DNA of 64,000 nt, from NCBI GenBank assembly GCA_964651705.1, contig CAZYWZ010000004.1:48819-112818 (forward strand), read 5' to 3'. Position 1 is the stretch's first letter, and each line of letters begins with the position of its first letter. The position numbers and the translations under genes were made by a program. Below the pieces are notes generated by a model. That model was not told where the DNA came from, did not search any database, and saw only the letters and a program-made list of their open reading frames with translations. Shown piece by piece: positions 24,341-32,897 of this stretch. The DNA is from JADLBR01 sp964651705. GTDB lineage: Bacteria; Verrucomicrobiota; Verrucomicrobiia; JADLBR01.

Positions 24341-25024
24341 TCACGCGGTCGCGCGGCGGCGGACCATCTGCTGTTCTTGGCGAATCTTGACGACGGTCTT
24401 TTCGGGCAGGACGCCGCGCCACTGGCTCAGGGGGTAGAGGAAGCTGTCGCGGCCGAGGAGGGCGCCGGGGTTGATGACGCAGTTGCAACCGATCTCCGTC
24501 CGGTCGCCGATGATCGCCCCGAACTTCCGCAGGCCGGTGGGGAATTTCTGTCCGTCGTGCTCGATGACGATCTCGCTGCGGTCGAGCTTGACATTGCTGA
24601 GGATCACCCCGGCCCCGAGGTGCGCCTTGTGGCCGAGTATCGAATCGCCCACGTAATTGAAGTGGGGCACCTCGCAGCCATCGAACACCATGGCGTTCTT
24701 GAACTCGCAAGAATTGCCGGCCACGACCCAATCGCCAAGGATGACGTTCTCGCGGATATAGGCCCCGGCGCGGACCTGGCAGTTGCGCCCGATCCAGGCC
24801 GGGCCCTTGATGACCGCGCCCGGCTCGACCACGGTCCCGTCGCCGATGTAGACCCGATCCCCCACGAAGGCGTGCCCCATCACGCGGCCGCGGTTCGCCG
24901 GCTCGAGATGCGTCTCCAGGTACTTGCCGATCTGCTTGAGCGCGTCCCAGACAAACTCGACCCCGGCGAACAATTCGCGGTGCGCGGTGCGCGACAGATC
25001 GAGGTACTCTTCGGGGCGGAACAT
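24341..25024 (-). CDS. Left-handed beta-helix (hexapeptide) nucleotide-sugar acyltransferase-like protein
   Basis: 227 residues. Repeated hexads ([LIV]-G-x-x-x-x) are visible through residues 55-200, for example F-V-G-D-R-V-Y-I-G-D-G-T-V-V and Y-I-R-E-N-V-I-L-G-D-W-V. The segment F-N-Y-V-G-D-S-I-L-G-H-K-A-H-L-G-A-G resembles the C-terminal domain of GlmU-like proteins, and G-D-R-T-E-I-G-C-N-C-V-I-N-P-G follows. No nucleotidyltransferase domain is present. The ATG at 25024 has AAGGTG six bases upstream. It ends the minus-strand operon with the propeller and S55 genes. The substrate is not evident. Confidence 0.75.
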   Translation of the reverse strand: MFRPEEYLDLSRTAHRELFAGVEFVWDALKQIGKYLETHLEPANRGRVMGHAFVGDRVYIGDGTVVEPGAVIKGPAWIGRNCQVRAGAYIRENVILGDWVVAGNSCEFKNAMVFDGCEVPHFNYVGDSILGHKAHLGAGVILSNVKLDRSEIVIEHDGQKFPTGLRKFGAIIGDRTEIGCNCVINPGALLGRDSFLYPLSQWRGVLPEKTVVKIRQEQQMVRRRATA

Positions 25025-25067
25025 ATAGATCACCTTAACGCAACGGGGCCGTTTCTGAAATCAAAAC

Positions 25068-27194
25068 CTATTTGCCCACGGTGGCGCCCGCCTCGTTGCC
25101 GGCCTCGTCGCGGGCCCGGATGAACAGCCGCCCGCCGGGCGCCGGGACGCGGAAATCCTCCGCGCCGGAGTCCAGCACGCCATCCGCGGGCATGACGGGA
25201 TCGAACTCGAGCCCGTCTCCCGAAACCTTCACCTCCGTCAGCACCGAGGCGGCGTCCTCGACGCGGAAGACCGCGTTGCTCCCGTCGATCCGCGCGCCGG
25301 AGATCTGTGGGGCGTGGTTGTCTATGATGACCAGCTCGCTGATCCGCTCGCCGGTCAGCGGCGCGAGCGGGTTCGACGGGCGATCCGATGCGATCACGCG
25401 AAACTCGTAGCCGCCATCCATCCAGCCCGAGGTGTCGAGGCTCAGCAGCGCCCGATCCAGGGGTTCCTTGAATTCCACGAAATCGCCCTGCCCGCGCGGG
25501 CGCCAGCCGACGCGAAATTCCAGCGAATCGCCATTCGGGTCCTGCGCGGCCCACGCCAGCGTGCGCAGGCTCTTGCGCTCGACGCGGGCGAACCTCGCCT
25601 CGTCCCCGGTCTCTCCCCCGCCATCTTTCTTCGCCGCGAGGATCTGGGACGCGCTCTTGGGCGACGACGGCATCGGCGTGCGGGCCGCGGGCTCGTATCC
25701 CTCCCCCGGCGGCAGGATGGCAATCCTGGTGACCTCGGGGGGGAGGTTTCGCTGGGCGTAGTAGACCTCCGCGCGCCGCGCCATGCCCTCCCCATCGAAG
25801 CGCAGCTCGAACTGGAGGTAACGCGCGGGCGCGCTGGCGACCTTGCCCCCTTTCAGTTCGATCCAATCGCCCCATGTCCCATCCGGTTCGCGGCTGTTCC
25901 CGCTCCGGGTCCTGACCGTAACGCCCGCGCCCTCGACCCGCAGGCCCCCCCACGTGCTGAAACTCCCCGCATCGATGGCCTCCGAGCGGTACCATCCCTC
26001 TTTGCCCGCGGGACCGAACTTCATCCACGCCGCCTCATTGCTACCCCCCGCCCAGAGCCCGCCCTCGCCCGCGAACAACACCGTCACGTCCTTCGAATCC
26101 ACGTCCCCCACGATCCTCTCGCGCCCGTCGTCGCTGACGCCATACACCCTGCCCTCGCCGCCGGTGCCGATGACCCACTCGCCGCCGTGCCGGGCCAGCG
26201 ATTGCGGGAACTCCGCCCCGCCCCACAGCCGCCGCGCAAAACCGGGCTCGACCAGGAGCCACAGGTCGCCTCCGCCCGACGGCGCCGACGGCGCCGATGG
26301 CTCCGCCTTCGATGGAGCGGGACCCGCGCCCTCCTTGTCGCCCTCCTCTTTCTTGGAATCGTCGCCGCCGCCCGACGAACTGGACCTCAGCGAGATCGTC
26401 ACCGATGGCGACGAAGACGACGGCGACCTCTTCGCGCCCGCATCCGCCTTGCCGCCGGCGACGAACGCGATGCCCCCGCCCCCATCCACGACGATCTGCC
26501 TCACCTCCCCGCGCCCGGAATCGAATAGCGCGAAGGCGCGCCCCTCGCCCTCGAGGCGCAGCAGCAGCCCGCGGCCCTCGGTGCCGAACAGCACCTTGCC
26601 ATCGCGATCCACCGCCAGGCACCGGAGGTTCGACTCCTCCCCGTCGTAGACCACCGAGCCCTTGCCCTTCGCGATCACCTTGAACAGCCGACCCCGCGTC
26701 CCCGTCGCGACATACAGCTCCTTGCCCACCCATTGCAGGGCCCACACGTGCTTCTCGCCCGGCTCGTAGTACACCTCTGGCTCCTTCCCCGACTCGCAAC
26801 GGTAGACTTTGCCCCCGGGCGAGCACGACGCGTACACCGCCCCGTCCGGCCCCGCCGCCACCGCATAGACATTCGCCCCGGGCAACTTCGCCACCTCCGT
26901 GATCTTCCCCGCCCCATCCGCGCGCAGCACCCGCCCCTTCGGCCCCGTCCCGAGAAGCACGCCACCCGCCCCGTCCGGCGCCGCCGCCCAGATCGCCTCC
27001 ACCCCCGCGGAGACCAGGTTGCTCGTCACCAGAAATCTCCCGCCCGCCGACACGAAACCATCCTCCGCGATGACCGCACCCTCGGCCTCGCCCTTCTTCC
27101 AATCCGAATAGGTCTCGTGAACGACCCGCCGCGTCTCCACCGCAAGGGCCGACGAGCCCAGCATCACCCACAACATCACGCACGTCGATTGCAT
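25068..27194 (-). CDS. Secreted beta-propeller protein with Ig-like C-terminus, unknown function
   Basis: 708 residues from the ATG at 27194, which has GGAGG seven bases upstream. A signal peptide is visible (M-Q-S-T-C-V-M-L-W-V-M-L-G-S-S-A-L-A). Residues 50-400 contain propeller-like repeats of the form A-A-G-P-D-G-A-V-Y-A and A-V-D-R-D-G-K-V-L-F-G-T, interrupted at about residues 260-320 by a low-complexity Ser/Gly/Lys/Pro insert. A carbohydrate-binding-like segment follows. The last 150 residues have W-A-A-Q-D-P-N-G-D-S-L and F-I-R-A-R-D-E-A-G-N, typical of Ig-like folds. It starts 25 bases after the S55 gene stop. No enzyme motif is recognised. Confidence 0.75.
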   Translation of the reverse strand: MQSTCVMLWVMLGSSALAVETRRVVHETYSDWKKGEAEGAVIAEDGFVSAGGRFLVTSNLVSAGVEAIWAAAPDGAGGVLLGTGPKGRVLRADGAGKITEVAKLPGANVYAVAAGPDGAVYASCSPGGKVYRCESGKEPEVYYEPGEKHVWALQWVGKELYVATGTRGRLFKVIAKGKGSVVYDGEESNLRCLAVDRDGKVLFGTEGRGLLLRLEGEGRAFALFDSGRGEVRQIVVDGGGGIAFVAGGKADAGAKRSPSSSSPSVTISLRSSSSGGGDDSKKEEGDKEGAGPAPSKAEPSAPSAPSGGGDLWLLVEPGFARRLWGGAEFPQSLARHGGEWVIGTGGEGRVYGVSDDGRERIVGDVDSKDVTVLFAGEGGLWAGGSNEAAWMKFGPAGKEGWYRSEAIDAGSFSTWGGLRVEGAGVTVRTRSGNSREPDGTWGDWIELKGGKVASAPARYLQFELRFDGEGMARRAEVYYAQRNLPPEVTRIAILPPGEGYEPAARTPMPSSPKSASQILAAKKDGGGETGDEARFARVERKSLRTLAWAAQDPNGDSLEFRVGWRPRGQGDFVEFKEPLDRALLSLDTSGWMDGGYEFRVIASDRPSNPLAPLTGERISELVIIDNHAPQISGARIDGSNAVFRVEDAASVLTEVKVSGDGLEFDPVMPADGVLDSGAEDFRVPAPGGRLFIRARDEAGNEAGATVGK

Positions 27195-27219
27195 CGAATA
27201 CCTCCGTTCCGAAAACCGC

Positions 27220-29010
27220 TCACCGCACCGGGAGCCGCGCGTGGGCGGAACCTCCCACCTCGCCACCCGTCTCCCGGCTCATTTCCGCCACCACCGCGTC
27301 CGAGATCGTCTCGGCGGCCGTGGAACCGTTGCGCAGCACCGCCGCCACCGAGGCCGGCACATCGTCGTGCCGCCCCAGGCCGTCGCGCACCCCGGCCTGC
27401 GCGCGGCTCACCCGCAGCATCAGCACATTTTCCCGCCCCAGCCGGTTCATCCCCTCGATCAATTCCGCCAGCGATCGCACCCCCGGCCCCTCCTCGCGCC
27501 GAGACGCGATCAGCGATGACAGGAGCCCGCTCTCGGAACGCACCCCCGCGTCGCGATCCAAAAAGCTCCTCTCGTCATTCGCCTCCACGCGCAGCACCTC
27601 CCCCGGCCGCGCCTCCTCCGGAACCTGAAAATAAAATTCCTCCCGCTCCTCGCCACCCCAGCGCTTCCGCAACCGCACCTCCGCGCGGACCCTCTCCCCC
27701 GCCCTCGCCTCGCGCGGCCAGAGCGTCACCGATTCGATCCGCGCCTCGCCACGCCGTTGCCCCACCTTCACCTCCAGGTCCAGGCCCTCCGGGCGCACCC
27801 GCTCGAAAGGTTGCCCGAACACCCGCCGCAGCCGATTCCGCAGATCCATCGAGAGATCCAATACCGCCCCGGAATCGCCGCTCGAGAATCCGTCGAGCCG
27901 GACCGCCGGCGCCCCGCGCACCCGCATCTCGCCCGACACGCTCACGGTCAACTCCTCGCCCACGTGCTCGCTGCCCAGCACGGCATCCACCAGCAGCGAT
28001 GCCAGCGCCGACGGCGCCAGCTCCTCGTGCGACACGAAATTCCCGCGGTACTCCACCGGCCCACGGCCCTCGAAATCCACCCGCACCCGGTACGGCGGCA
28101 ATTCCGGCTTCGCGCCCACGCGCCCCGCGATCGCCGATAGCCGGTCCTCCAGCACGGTGCCCGCGACCCGCCTCATGTTCGCCATCTTGAAGGGCCTCTG
28201 ATAGCTCGGCACCGTCGTGATGATCTCCGCCTCGCACATCGGCAGCTCCACCTCGCCCAGGCCCATCATCGGGTGCCCGAAGGCCAATACGCGATCGCCC
28301 TCGCGCCACGTCAGCGTCCCGGTCCCCCCCATCGTGATGTCCCCGGTCAGGAACGCCGCCGACACCGCCGCGCCCGGCGTCAGCTCGCCCCCCGCCTTGT
28401 TCGGGTCTCGCCCTCCGCCGCCCCCACCCGTCACGATCAGCCCGCTCCCCTCCCACAGCTTCTCCAACGCCCGAAGCGCCCTCCCCGTCGCCCCAGAAAT
28501 TTGCAGCGGCAGCGCCAGCCAGTCGCTCGCCACCCCAGCACCCAGCAGCCCCTCCCGCACCAGGCGCCGCATCGAAAGCCTCGTCGCCTTCGGCCGCGCC
28601 CGATCCAGGTACGCCCCCGTCTCCAGCATGTCCTCGATCGGCGTGAACCCGCAATGCCCGTCCTTCTCAAAAATCGCCACCCGTCGCGACAGCGCCCCCG
28701 CCAGCCTCCCATTGATGTATAACGGGCTCCCGCTCATCCCGTGCACCGCGCCCGTCAGCCGCGTCTTCTCGTCCACCAGTCGCCCGATGATCATGTGCTT
28801 GCCGGGCCCGATCCCGTTCTCCTGAACCCCCAGGATCTCCGCCTCCACCGGCACCGCGTTCGTCCCCTGCAGCACCGTCATCACCACCCCGCGCATCCCC
28901 GCCCGGATCTCCCCCACCGGCATTGTCACCGGCGCGCCATTGCCAAGCCCGACGCCCAGCGCCAGCCAGCCCACACATGCCATCGTCCCCGATATTCTCC
29001 GGCTCGACAT
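27220..29010 (-). CDS. SpoIVB-type S55 peptidase domain protein
   Basis: 596 residues from the ATG at 29010 (an ATG at 28983 is the alternative). A hydrophobic N-terminus (C-V-G-W-L-A-L-G-V-G-L-G-N-G-A) suggests export. The S55 signature H-G-M-S-G-S-P lies at residues 90-96, with the nucleophile serine in it. The domain opens with M-P-V-G-E-I-R-A-G-M-R-G and V-Q-E-N-G-I-G-P-G-K-H. A-F-G-H-P later marks a second region usual in this family outside Bacillus. SpoIVB cleaves a membrane partner in sporulation; nothing else here suggests sporulation, so the role is more likely in envelope signalling. It is first in the operon. Confidence 0.8.
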   Translation of the reverse strand: MSSRRISGTMACVGWLALGVGLGNGAPVTMPVGEIRAGMRGVVMTVLQGTNAVPVEAEILGVQENGIGPGKHMIIGRLVDEKTRLTGAVHGMSGSPLYINGRLAGALSRRVAIFEKDGHCGFTPIEDMLETGAYLDRARPKATRLSMRRLVREGLLGAGVASDWLALPLQISGATGRALRALEKLWEGSGLIVTGGGGGGRDPNKAGGELTPGAAVSAAFLTGDITMGGTGTLTWREGDRVLAFGHPMMGLGEVELPMCEAEIITTVPSYQRPFKMANMRRVAGTVLEDRLSAIAGRVGAKPELPPYRVRVDFEGRGPVEYRGNFVSHEELAPSALASLLVDAVLGSEHVGEELTVSVSGEMRVRGAPAVRLDGFSSGDSGAVLDLSMDLRNRLRRVFGQPFERVRPEGLDLEVKVGQRRGEARIESVTLWPREARAGERVRAEVRLRKRWGGEEREEFYFQVPEEARPGEVLRVEANDERSFLDRDAGVRSESGLLSSLIASRREEGPGVRSLAELIEGMNRLGRENVLMLRVSRAQAGVRDGLGRHDDVPASVAAVLRNGSTAAETISDAVVAEMSRETGGEVGGSAHARLPVR

Positions 29011-29084
29011 AAACGTACATATTTGCCCCTTCCCCAAAAACCCGCAACTCTTGGTTCAAGCCGCCCAGATTTGCTGCGGCGTCC

Positions 29085-29230
29085 AAGCGCTGCTTTGGAT
29101 TGCCCCGAACGGCCCGCGAGGCAGACATTCCAGAGATGCCCGCAAATTTTGTAGGCCGCCCGGGCCAGGCGGCAGCGGGAATGACGTCCCCCCTAACGAT
29201 GCGGCGCGTCCCCGCACCCGGGCATCCCGC
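29085..29230. repeat. Dispersed repeat block in front of the GntR gene
   Basis: TTTGTAGGCCGCCCGGGCCA, then GGCGGCAGCGGGAATG and GATGCGGCGCGTCC recur, in slightly changed form, at 45945-46015. AAGCGCTGCTTTGGATTGCC with CCCGAACGGCCCG recurs at 46090-46130. The gap 29011-29283 contains no gene besides the regulator's operator. Confidence 0.5.
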
Positions 29231-29264
29231 CGGAACCAAAGAGAACTTGACCCTGGCCCCGTTC

Positions 29265-29274
29265 TGGTATACCA
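29265..29274. promoter_or_regulatory. Candidate GntR/FadR-type operator
   Basis: TGGTATACCA is a perfect 10-bp palindrome nine bases before the GntR start codon, followed by a half-site-like TACCA. FCD-group GntR regulators bind such TNGTNNACNA sites. TTGACC at 29247-29252 could be a -35 box, with the operator covering the -10 region. Autorepression is inferred. Confidence 0.6.
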
Positions 29275-29283
29275 GTACCATAC

Positions 29284-30066
29284 ATGAAGCGCCCGACCGC
29301 CGCGGTCCCCCTCCGGCAGCTCGCCTACGAGCACATCCAGGCCAGGATCTTCTCCGGGCAACTGCGGTCCGGCTCGGTGGTTTCGGAGCAATCGATCGCG
29401 GCGGAGCTGGGGATCAGTCGGACACCGGTGCGGGAGGCGATCCGGCATCTGGAGCGGGAGGGGATGCTGGAGCCGGTGCCGCGGTACGGGACGGTCGTCC
29501 GTGACGTGGATCGCCGCGATCTGGCCGAACTCTTCGAATTGCGGGAGGCGCTGGAGCCCTTTGCGGTGGCGCGCGCCGCCGGGCGGCTCACCCGCGAGGA
29601 CCTCTCGGCCCTCGACGGTTTCTGCCGGGAGATTCGCCGGCTGGCGAACGGCCTGGGGCGGACCCCCGAGCAAGCGCTGGACGCGGAGGGGATGCGGCAG
29701 TTGCTTGCGGCGGACATGGGATTCCATCTCACCCTCTTGCGGGCGGCGGGGAACACCCGGCTGTTGAAGATCGTCTCGGACTCCCGCCTGCTGGTGGGGG
29801 TCCTTGGGGCGCGGCGCCAGGAACACACGCGCGAGGTGCTGCGGCGCACGTGCAAGGAGCACGACGCCATCCTGCAGTCGGTCGCCGCCGGCGACGCGCG
29901 CGCCGCCGCGCGCCACATGGCCGCCCACATCCGCTCCAGCCGCGACCAGGCCCTCGAGGCCCACGACCTCGAGCAGGTCGCCCGCACCGTCCAGCGCGAC
30001 GACGCGATCCTCCCCCCGGGTTTCTTGGCTGGCGCATCACCCCGGGGCGCCCGCCTCAATACGTAG
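29284..30066 (+). CDS. GntR-family transcriptional regulator, FCD (FadR-C) type
   Basis: 260 residues. The winged-helix domain spans residues 10-75, with S-E-Q-S-I-A-A-E-L-G-I-S-R-T-P-V-R-E-A-I as the helix-turn-helix. The all-helical FCD ligand domain follows: L-F-E-L-R-E-A-L-E, then D-M-G-F-H-L-T-L-L-R-A-A-G-N and a late E-H-D-A-I-L-Q, where D/H residues normally bind a metal and the effector acid. A palindromic operator stands just before the start. It is the first gene of the plus-strand glycan locus and probably senses a sugar acid derived from it. The next gene begins two bases after its stop. Confidence 0.9.
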   Translation: MKRPTAAVPLRQLAYEHIQARIFSGQLRSGSVVSEQSIAAELGISRTPVREAIRHLEREGMLEPVPRYGTVVRDVDRRDLAELFELREALEPFAVARAAGRLTREDLSALDGFCREIRRLANGLGRTPEQALDAEGMRQLLAADMGFHLTLLRAAGNTRLLKIVSDSRLLVGVLGARRQEHTREVLRRTCKEHDAILQSVAAGDARAAARHMAAHIRSSRDQALEAHDLEQVARTVQRDDAILPPGFLAGASPRGARLNT

Positions 30067-30068
30067 TC

Positions 30069-31454
30069 ATGCGATCGACAGGGACCATGCCAATCCTGAT
30101 GGCCATGCTGGCGATGAACGGCACCGAAACTCGGTCGGCAGACGCCGGCGCCCCGAACGAGGCCCAGGTCACCCGCGGTCCCGGCGGCCGCATCCTCACG
30201 AACATCAATGTCTGGTCACCCGACGGCGAGTGGATCGTCTACGATACCCGCGGCGATCCCGCGGGGGACATTTTCGATGGCGACCGCATCGAGATGGTGC
30301 GCGTCGCCACCGGCGAGGTGCGATGCCTCTATCGTTCTCGCAATGGCGCCCACTGCGGCGTCGCGACATTCCATCCCCGCGACATGCGCGCGCTCTTCAT
30401 CCTGGGTCCCGAGAATCCCGCGCCCGACTGGCAGTACGGCCCGGCCCATCGGCAGGGCGTCATCGTCGACGCCGCGGACCCGGACACGGCCACCCCGCTC
30501 GACGCCCGGGACATCGTCCCCCCGTTCACCCCCGGGGCACTGCGCGGCGGATCGCACGTGCATGTCTGGGACGCGGCCGGCGAATGGGTCAGCTTCACCT
30601 ACGAGGACCACGTGCTCTCCCGCTTCCAACACCCGGGCCCCGATCACGACCTCAATGCGCGCAACATCGGCGTCAGCGTCCCCGGTCGCCCCGTCTCGGT
30701 TCCCAGATCCCACCCCCGCAACCACGACGGCTCGCACTTCACCGCGCTCGTCACCCGCACGGCGGCCAACCCGCGCCCCGGTTCCGACGAGATCTCCCGC
30801 GCCTGCGAGGAGGGTTGGATCGGCACCAACGGCTACGCCCGCGCCGATGGCACCCGCCAGCGCCGCGCCCTCGCGTTCCAGGGCCATGTCCTCACCCCTT
30901 CGGGCCAAACGATCGCCGAGGTCTTCGTCGCCGACCTCCCCGACGACATCACGCAGCCCGGCGAAGGCCCCCTAGAGGGCACCGCGACCCGCATGCCCCA
31001 CCCACCCCGCGGGGTCGCGCAGCGGCGCCTCACTTTCACCCCCGATAGAAAATTCCCCGGCATCCAGGGCCCGCGCCACTGGCTTCGCGCCTCCCCCGAC
31101 GGCTCCCGAATCGCCTTCCTCATGAGAGATGACTCCGGCATCGCCCAGCTCTGGACCACCTCCCCCAACGGTGGCCCACCCTCCCCGCTCACGCGAAACC
31201 CCCACCCCATCGCATCCGCTTTCACCTGGAGCCCCGATGGCCGACACATCGCCCACGCCATGGACAACTCCGCCTGCATCACGGACGCGCAGACGGGCGC
31301 CACCGCCCGCCTCACCCCGCGCTCCGATGACGCCGCCGCCCCGCGCCCCGAGGCCTGCGTCTTCTCCCCCGATGGCTCCAAGATCGCTTTCGTCCGCCGC
31401 CTGCCCTCCCCGGATGCACCGGCTAACCAGATATGCGTGGTGAATGTCAAATGA
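30069..31454 (+). CDS. YidR-like (DUF3748) TolB-type propeller protein
   Basis: 461 residues. The opening I-L-T-N-I-N-V-W-S-P-D-G-E-W-I-V-Y-D-T-R-G matches E. coli YidR (DUF3748), as do G-A-H-C-G-V-A-T-F-H-P and P-A-H-R-Q-G-V-I-V-D. TolB/WD40-like blades (R-A-S-P-D-G-S-R-I-A-F-L, F-T-W-S-P-D-G-R-H-I-A, F-S-P-D-G-S-K-I-A-F-V) form the C-terminal half. The N-terminus is weakly hydrophobic, so export is uncertain. In E. coli yidR lies close to a sulfatase (yidJ) and an SSS transporter (yidK); the same protein families gather here, which supports a shared pathway. The biochemical function is unknown. Confidence 0.75.
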   Translation: MRSTGTMPILMAMLAMNGTETRSADAGAPNEAQVTRGPGGRILTNINVWSPDGEWIVYDTRGDPAGDIFDGDRIEMVRVATGEVRCLYRSRNGAHCGVATFHPRDMRALFILGPENPAPDWQYGPAHRQGVIVDAADPDTATPLDARDIVPPFTPGALRGGSHVHVWDAAGEWVSFTYEDHVLSRFQHPGPDHDLNARNIGVSVPGRPVSVPRSHPRNHDGSHFTALVTRTAANPRPGSDEISRACEEGWIGTNGYARADGTRQRRALAFQGHVLTPSGQTIAEVFVADLPDDITQPGEGPLEGTATRMPHPPRGVAQRRLTFTPDRKFPGIQGPRHWLRASPDGSRIAFLMRDDSGIAQLWTTSPNGGPPSPLTRNPHPIASAFTWSPDGRHIAHAMDNSACITDAQTGATARLTPRSDDAAAPRPEACVFSPDGSKIAFVRRLPSPDAPANQICVVNVK

Positions 31455-31480
31455 AGCAACTGTCGCATTTTGCCTTTTTT

Positions 31481-31545
31481 GTAGCCGAACGCGCCAAGCG
31501 TTTGGCCCGCCCCACCCGCCCCACCCGCCCCACCCGCCCCGTCGC
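31481..31545. repeat. Palindromic repeat plus CCCGCCCCAC tandem
   Basis: GTAGCCGAACGCGCCAAGCG with TTTGGCCCG at 31481-31509 recurs at 37503-37531 inside the start of a gene. It is followed by about four copies of a 9-bp unit (CGCCCCACC) to 31545. Confidence 0.7.
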
Positions 31546-31567
31546 CCCAGCGCCCGCGCGCTCGACC

Positions 31568-32881
31568 ATGCGGCGAGCTGCCCTGCTCCTCCCGCTATCC
31601 CTCTCCCTGCTCGCCCTCGTGCCGACCCCCGCACCCGCAGGCCCGATCCGCCCCCTCGCCCAAGACCACGTCATCGTGTACGAGTCGCCCGACCCGGCCA
31701 CGATCTATTGCTACACACCGGGCATCACCCGCCTCGAAAGCGGCCGCCTCGTGGCAACGTTGGATCGCGGCGGACGCGGCCTCAAAAAGGGCGAACCCCA
31801 GGGCAAGATCTTCACCTCCGACGACCGCGGCAAGACATGGACCCATCGCGGGGACTTCCCCTTCCTGCACGCCCGGCCGTTCGTCGCGGGCGATTCCCTC
31901 TACACCCTCGGCCAGGCCCGCGATCTCATGGTCACCCGCTCCGACGACCGCGGCACCACCTGGACGCCCGCGGCAAAGCTGACGGATGGCCAGAGCTGGC
32001 ACCAGTCTGCCTGCAATGTCCACCACGCCAACGGCTGCGTCTACCTAGTCATGGAACGCCGCGTCACCGGCGACATCAAGACTTGGGGCGTCGGCGAGAT
32101 GGCGCCCGTCCTCATGCGCGGCAAGGTCGGAGCCGACCTCACCCGCCGCGAGAATTGGACCTTCGCCTCCGAACTCTCCTTCCGCGACACCATCCCCAAC
32201 ATCGAGAAGGACCCCGCCATCGATTTCTTCGGCGTGCCCTTCTTCCCCGCACCGTACCCGAAAGGCTCGCTCCCCGCGCCCCGCCGCAACTGCGCCCCGA
32301 TCGGCTGGCTCGAGACCAACGTCGTGCAGTTCAAAGACCCGGGCCACATCTGGTTCGACCCGAAGGGCAAGACCTTCCACCTCTGGGCCCGCGCCCACAC
32401 CGGCGGCACCGGGTACGCCGCGATCGCCAAAGTCGTCGAACACGACGACGGCTCGATGACCACCTCCCTGGAGACCGTGCCATCCGGAAAACGCGCGCTC
32501 TTCGTGCCGTGCCCCGGAGGCCAGATGCGCTTCCATGTCCTATACGACGAGGCCGCCCGCCTTTTCTGGCTCCTCTCCTCCCAGGCGACCGACTCGATGA
32601 CGCGGGCCGAACTCCTGCCCGACGGCCGTTTCAACCTCCCCAACAACGAGCGCCACCGGCTCCAGCTCCACTTCTCCAAGAACATGATCGACTGGTGCTT
32701 CGCAGGGATCGTGGCCATCGGCAATTCGCCCAAGGAGGCGCGCCATTACGCCAGCATGATCATCGACGGCGACGACCTCTGCATCCTCTCCCGCAGCGGC
32801 GACGCCCGCGCCAAATCCGCCCACGACGGCAACCTCATCACCTTCCACCGCGTGAAGGACTTTCGATCACTGGCGTACTGA
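31568..32881 (+). CDS. Exported sialidase-like (BNR-repeat) protein
   Basis: 437 residues. The ATG at 31568 is chosen because it opens a clean signal peptide (M-R-R-A-A-L-L-L-P-L-S-L-S-L-L-A-L, ending A-P-A-G). Asp-box-like BNR motifs are visible: F-T-S-D-D-R-G-K-T-W and T-R-S-D-D-R-G-T-T-W. An Arg near G-I-T-R-L-E-S-G-R-L-V-A-T-L-D could be one of the catalytic triad. Such proteins are annotated as exo-alpha-sialidase family, but the fold is shared by enzymes with other substrates. The gene follows yidR-like after a repeat-filled 113-bp gap and precedes a DapA/NanA-type gene by 16 bases. Confidence 0.8.
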   Translation: MRRAALLLPLSLSLLALVPTPAPAGPIRPLAQDHVIVYESPDPATIYCYTPGITRLESGRLVATLDRGGRGLKKGEPQGKIFTSDDRGKTWTHRGDFPFLHARPFVAGDSLYTLGQARDLMVTRSDDRGTTWTPAAKLTDGQSWHQSACNVHHANGCVYLVMERRVTGDIKTWGVGEMAPVLMRGKVGADLTRRENWTFASELSFRDTIPNIEKDPAIDFFGVPFFPAPYPKGSLPAPRRNCAPIGWLETNVVQFKDPGHIWFDPKGKTFHLWARAHTGGTGYAAIAKVVEHDDGSMTTSLETVPSGKRALFVPCPGGQMRFHVLYDEAARLFWLLSSQATDSMTRAELLPDGRFNLPNNERHRLQLHFSKNMIDWCFAGIVAIGNSPKEARHYASMIIDGDDLCILSRSGDARAKSAHDGNLITFHRVKDFRSLAY

Positions 32882-32897
32882 GAAACCCGAGAGACAC

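Noticed and set aside
31506..31545. Short tandem CCCGCCCCAC units considered as a CRISPR or minisatellite array
   Set aside because: Units are 9 bp without spacers; only a small local tandem expansion.
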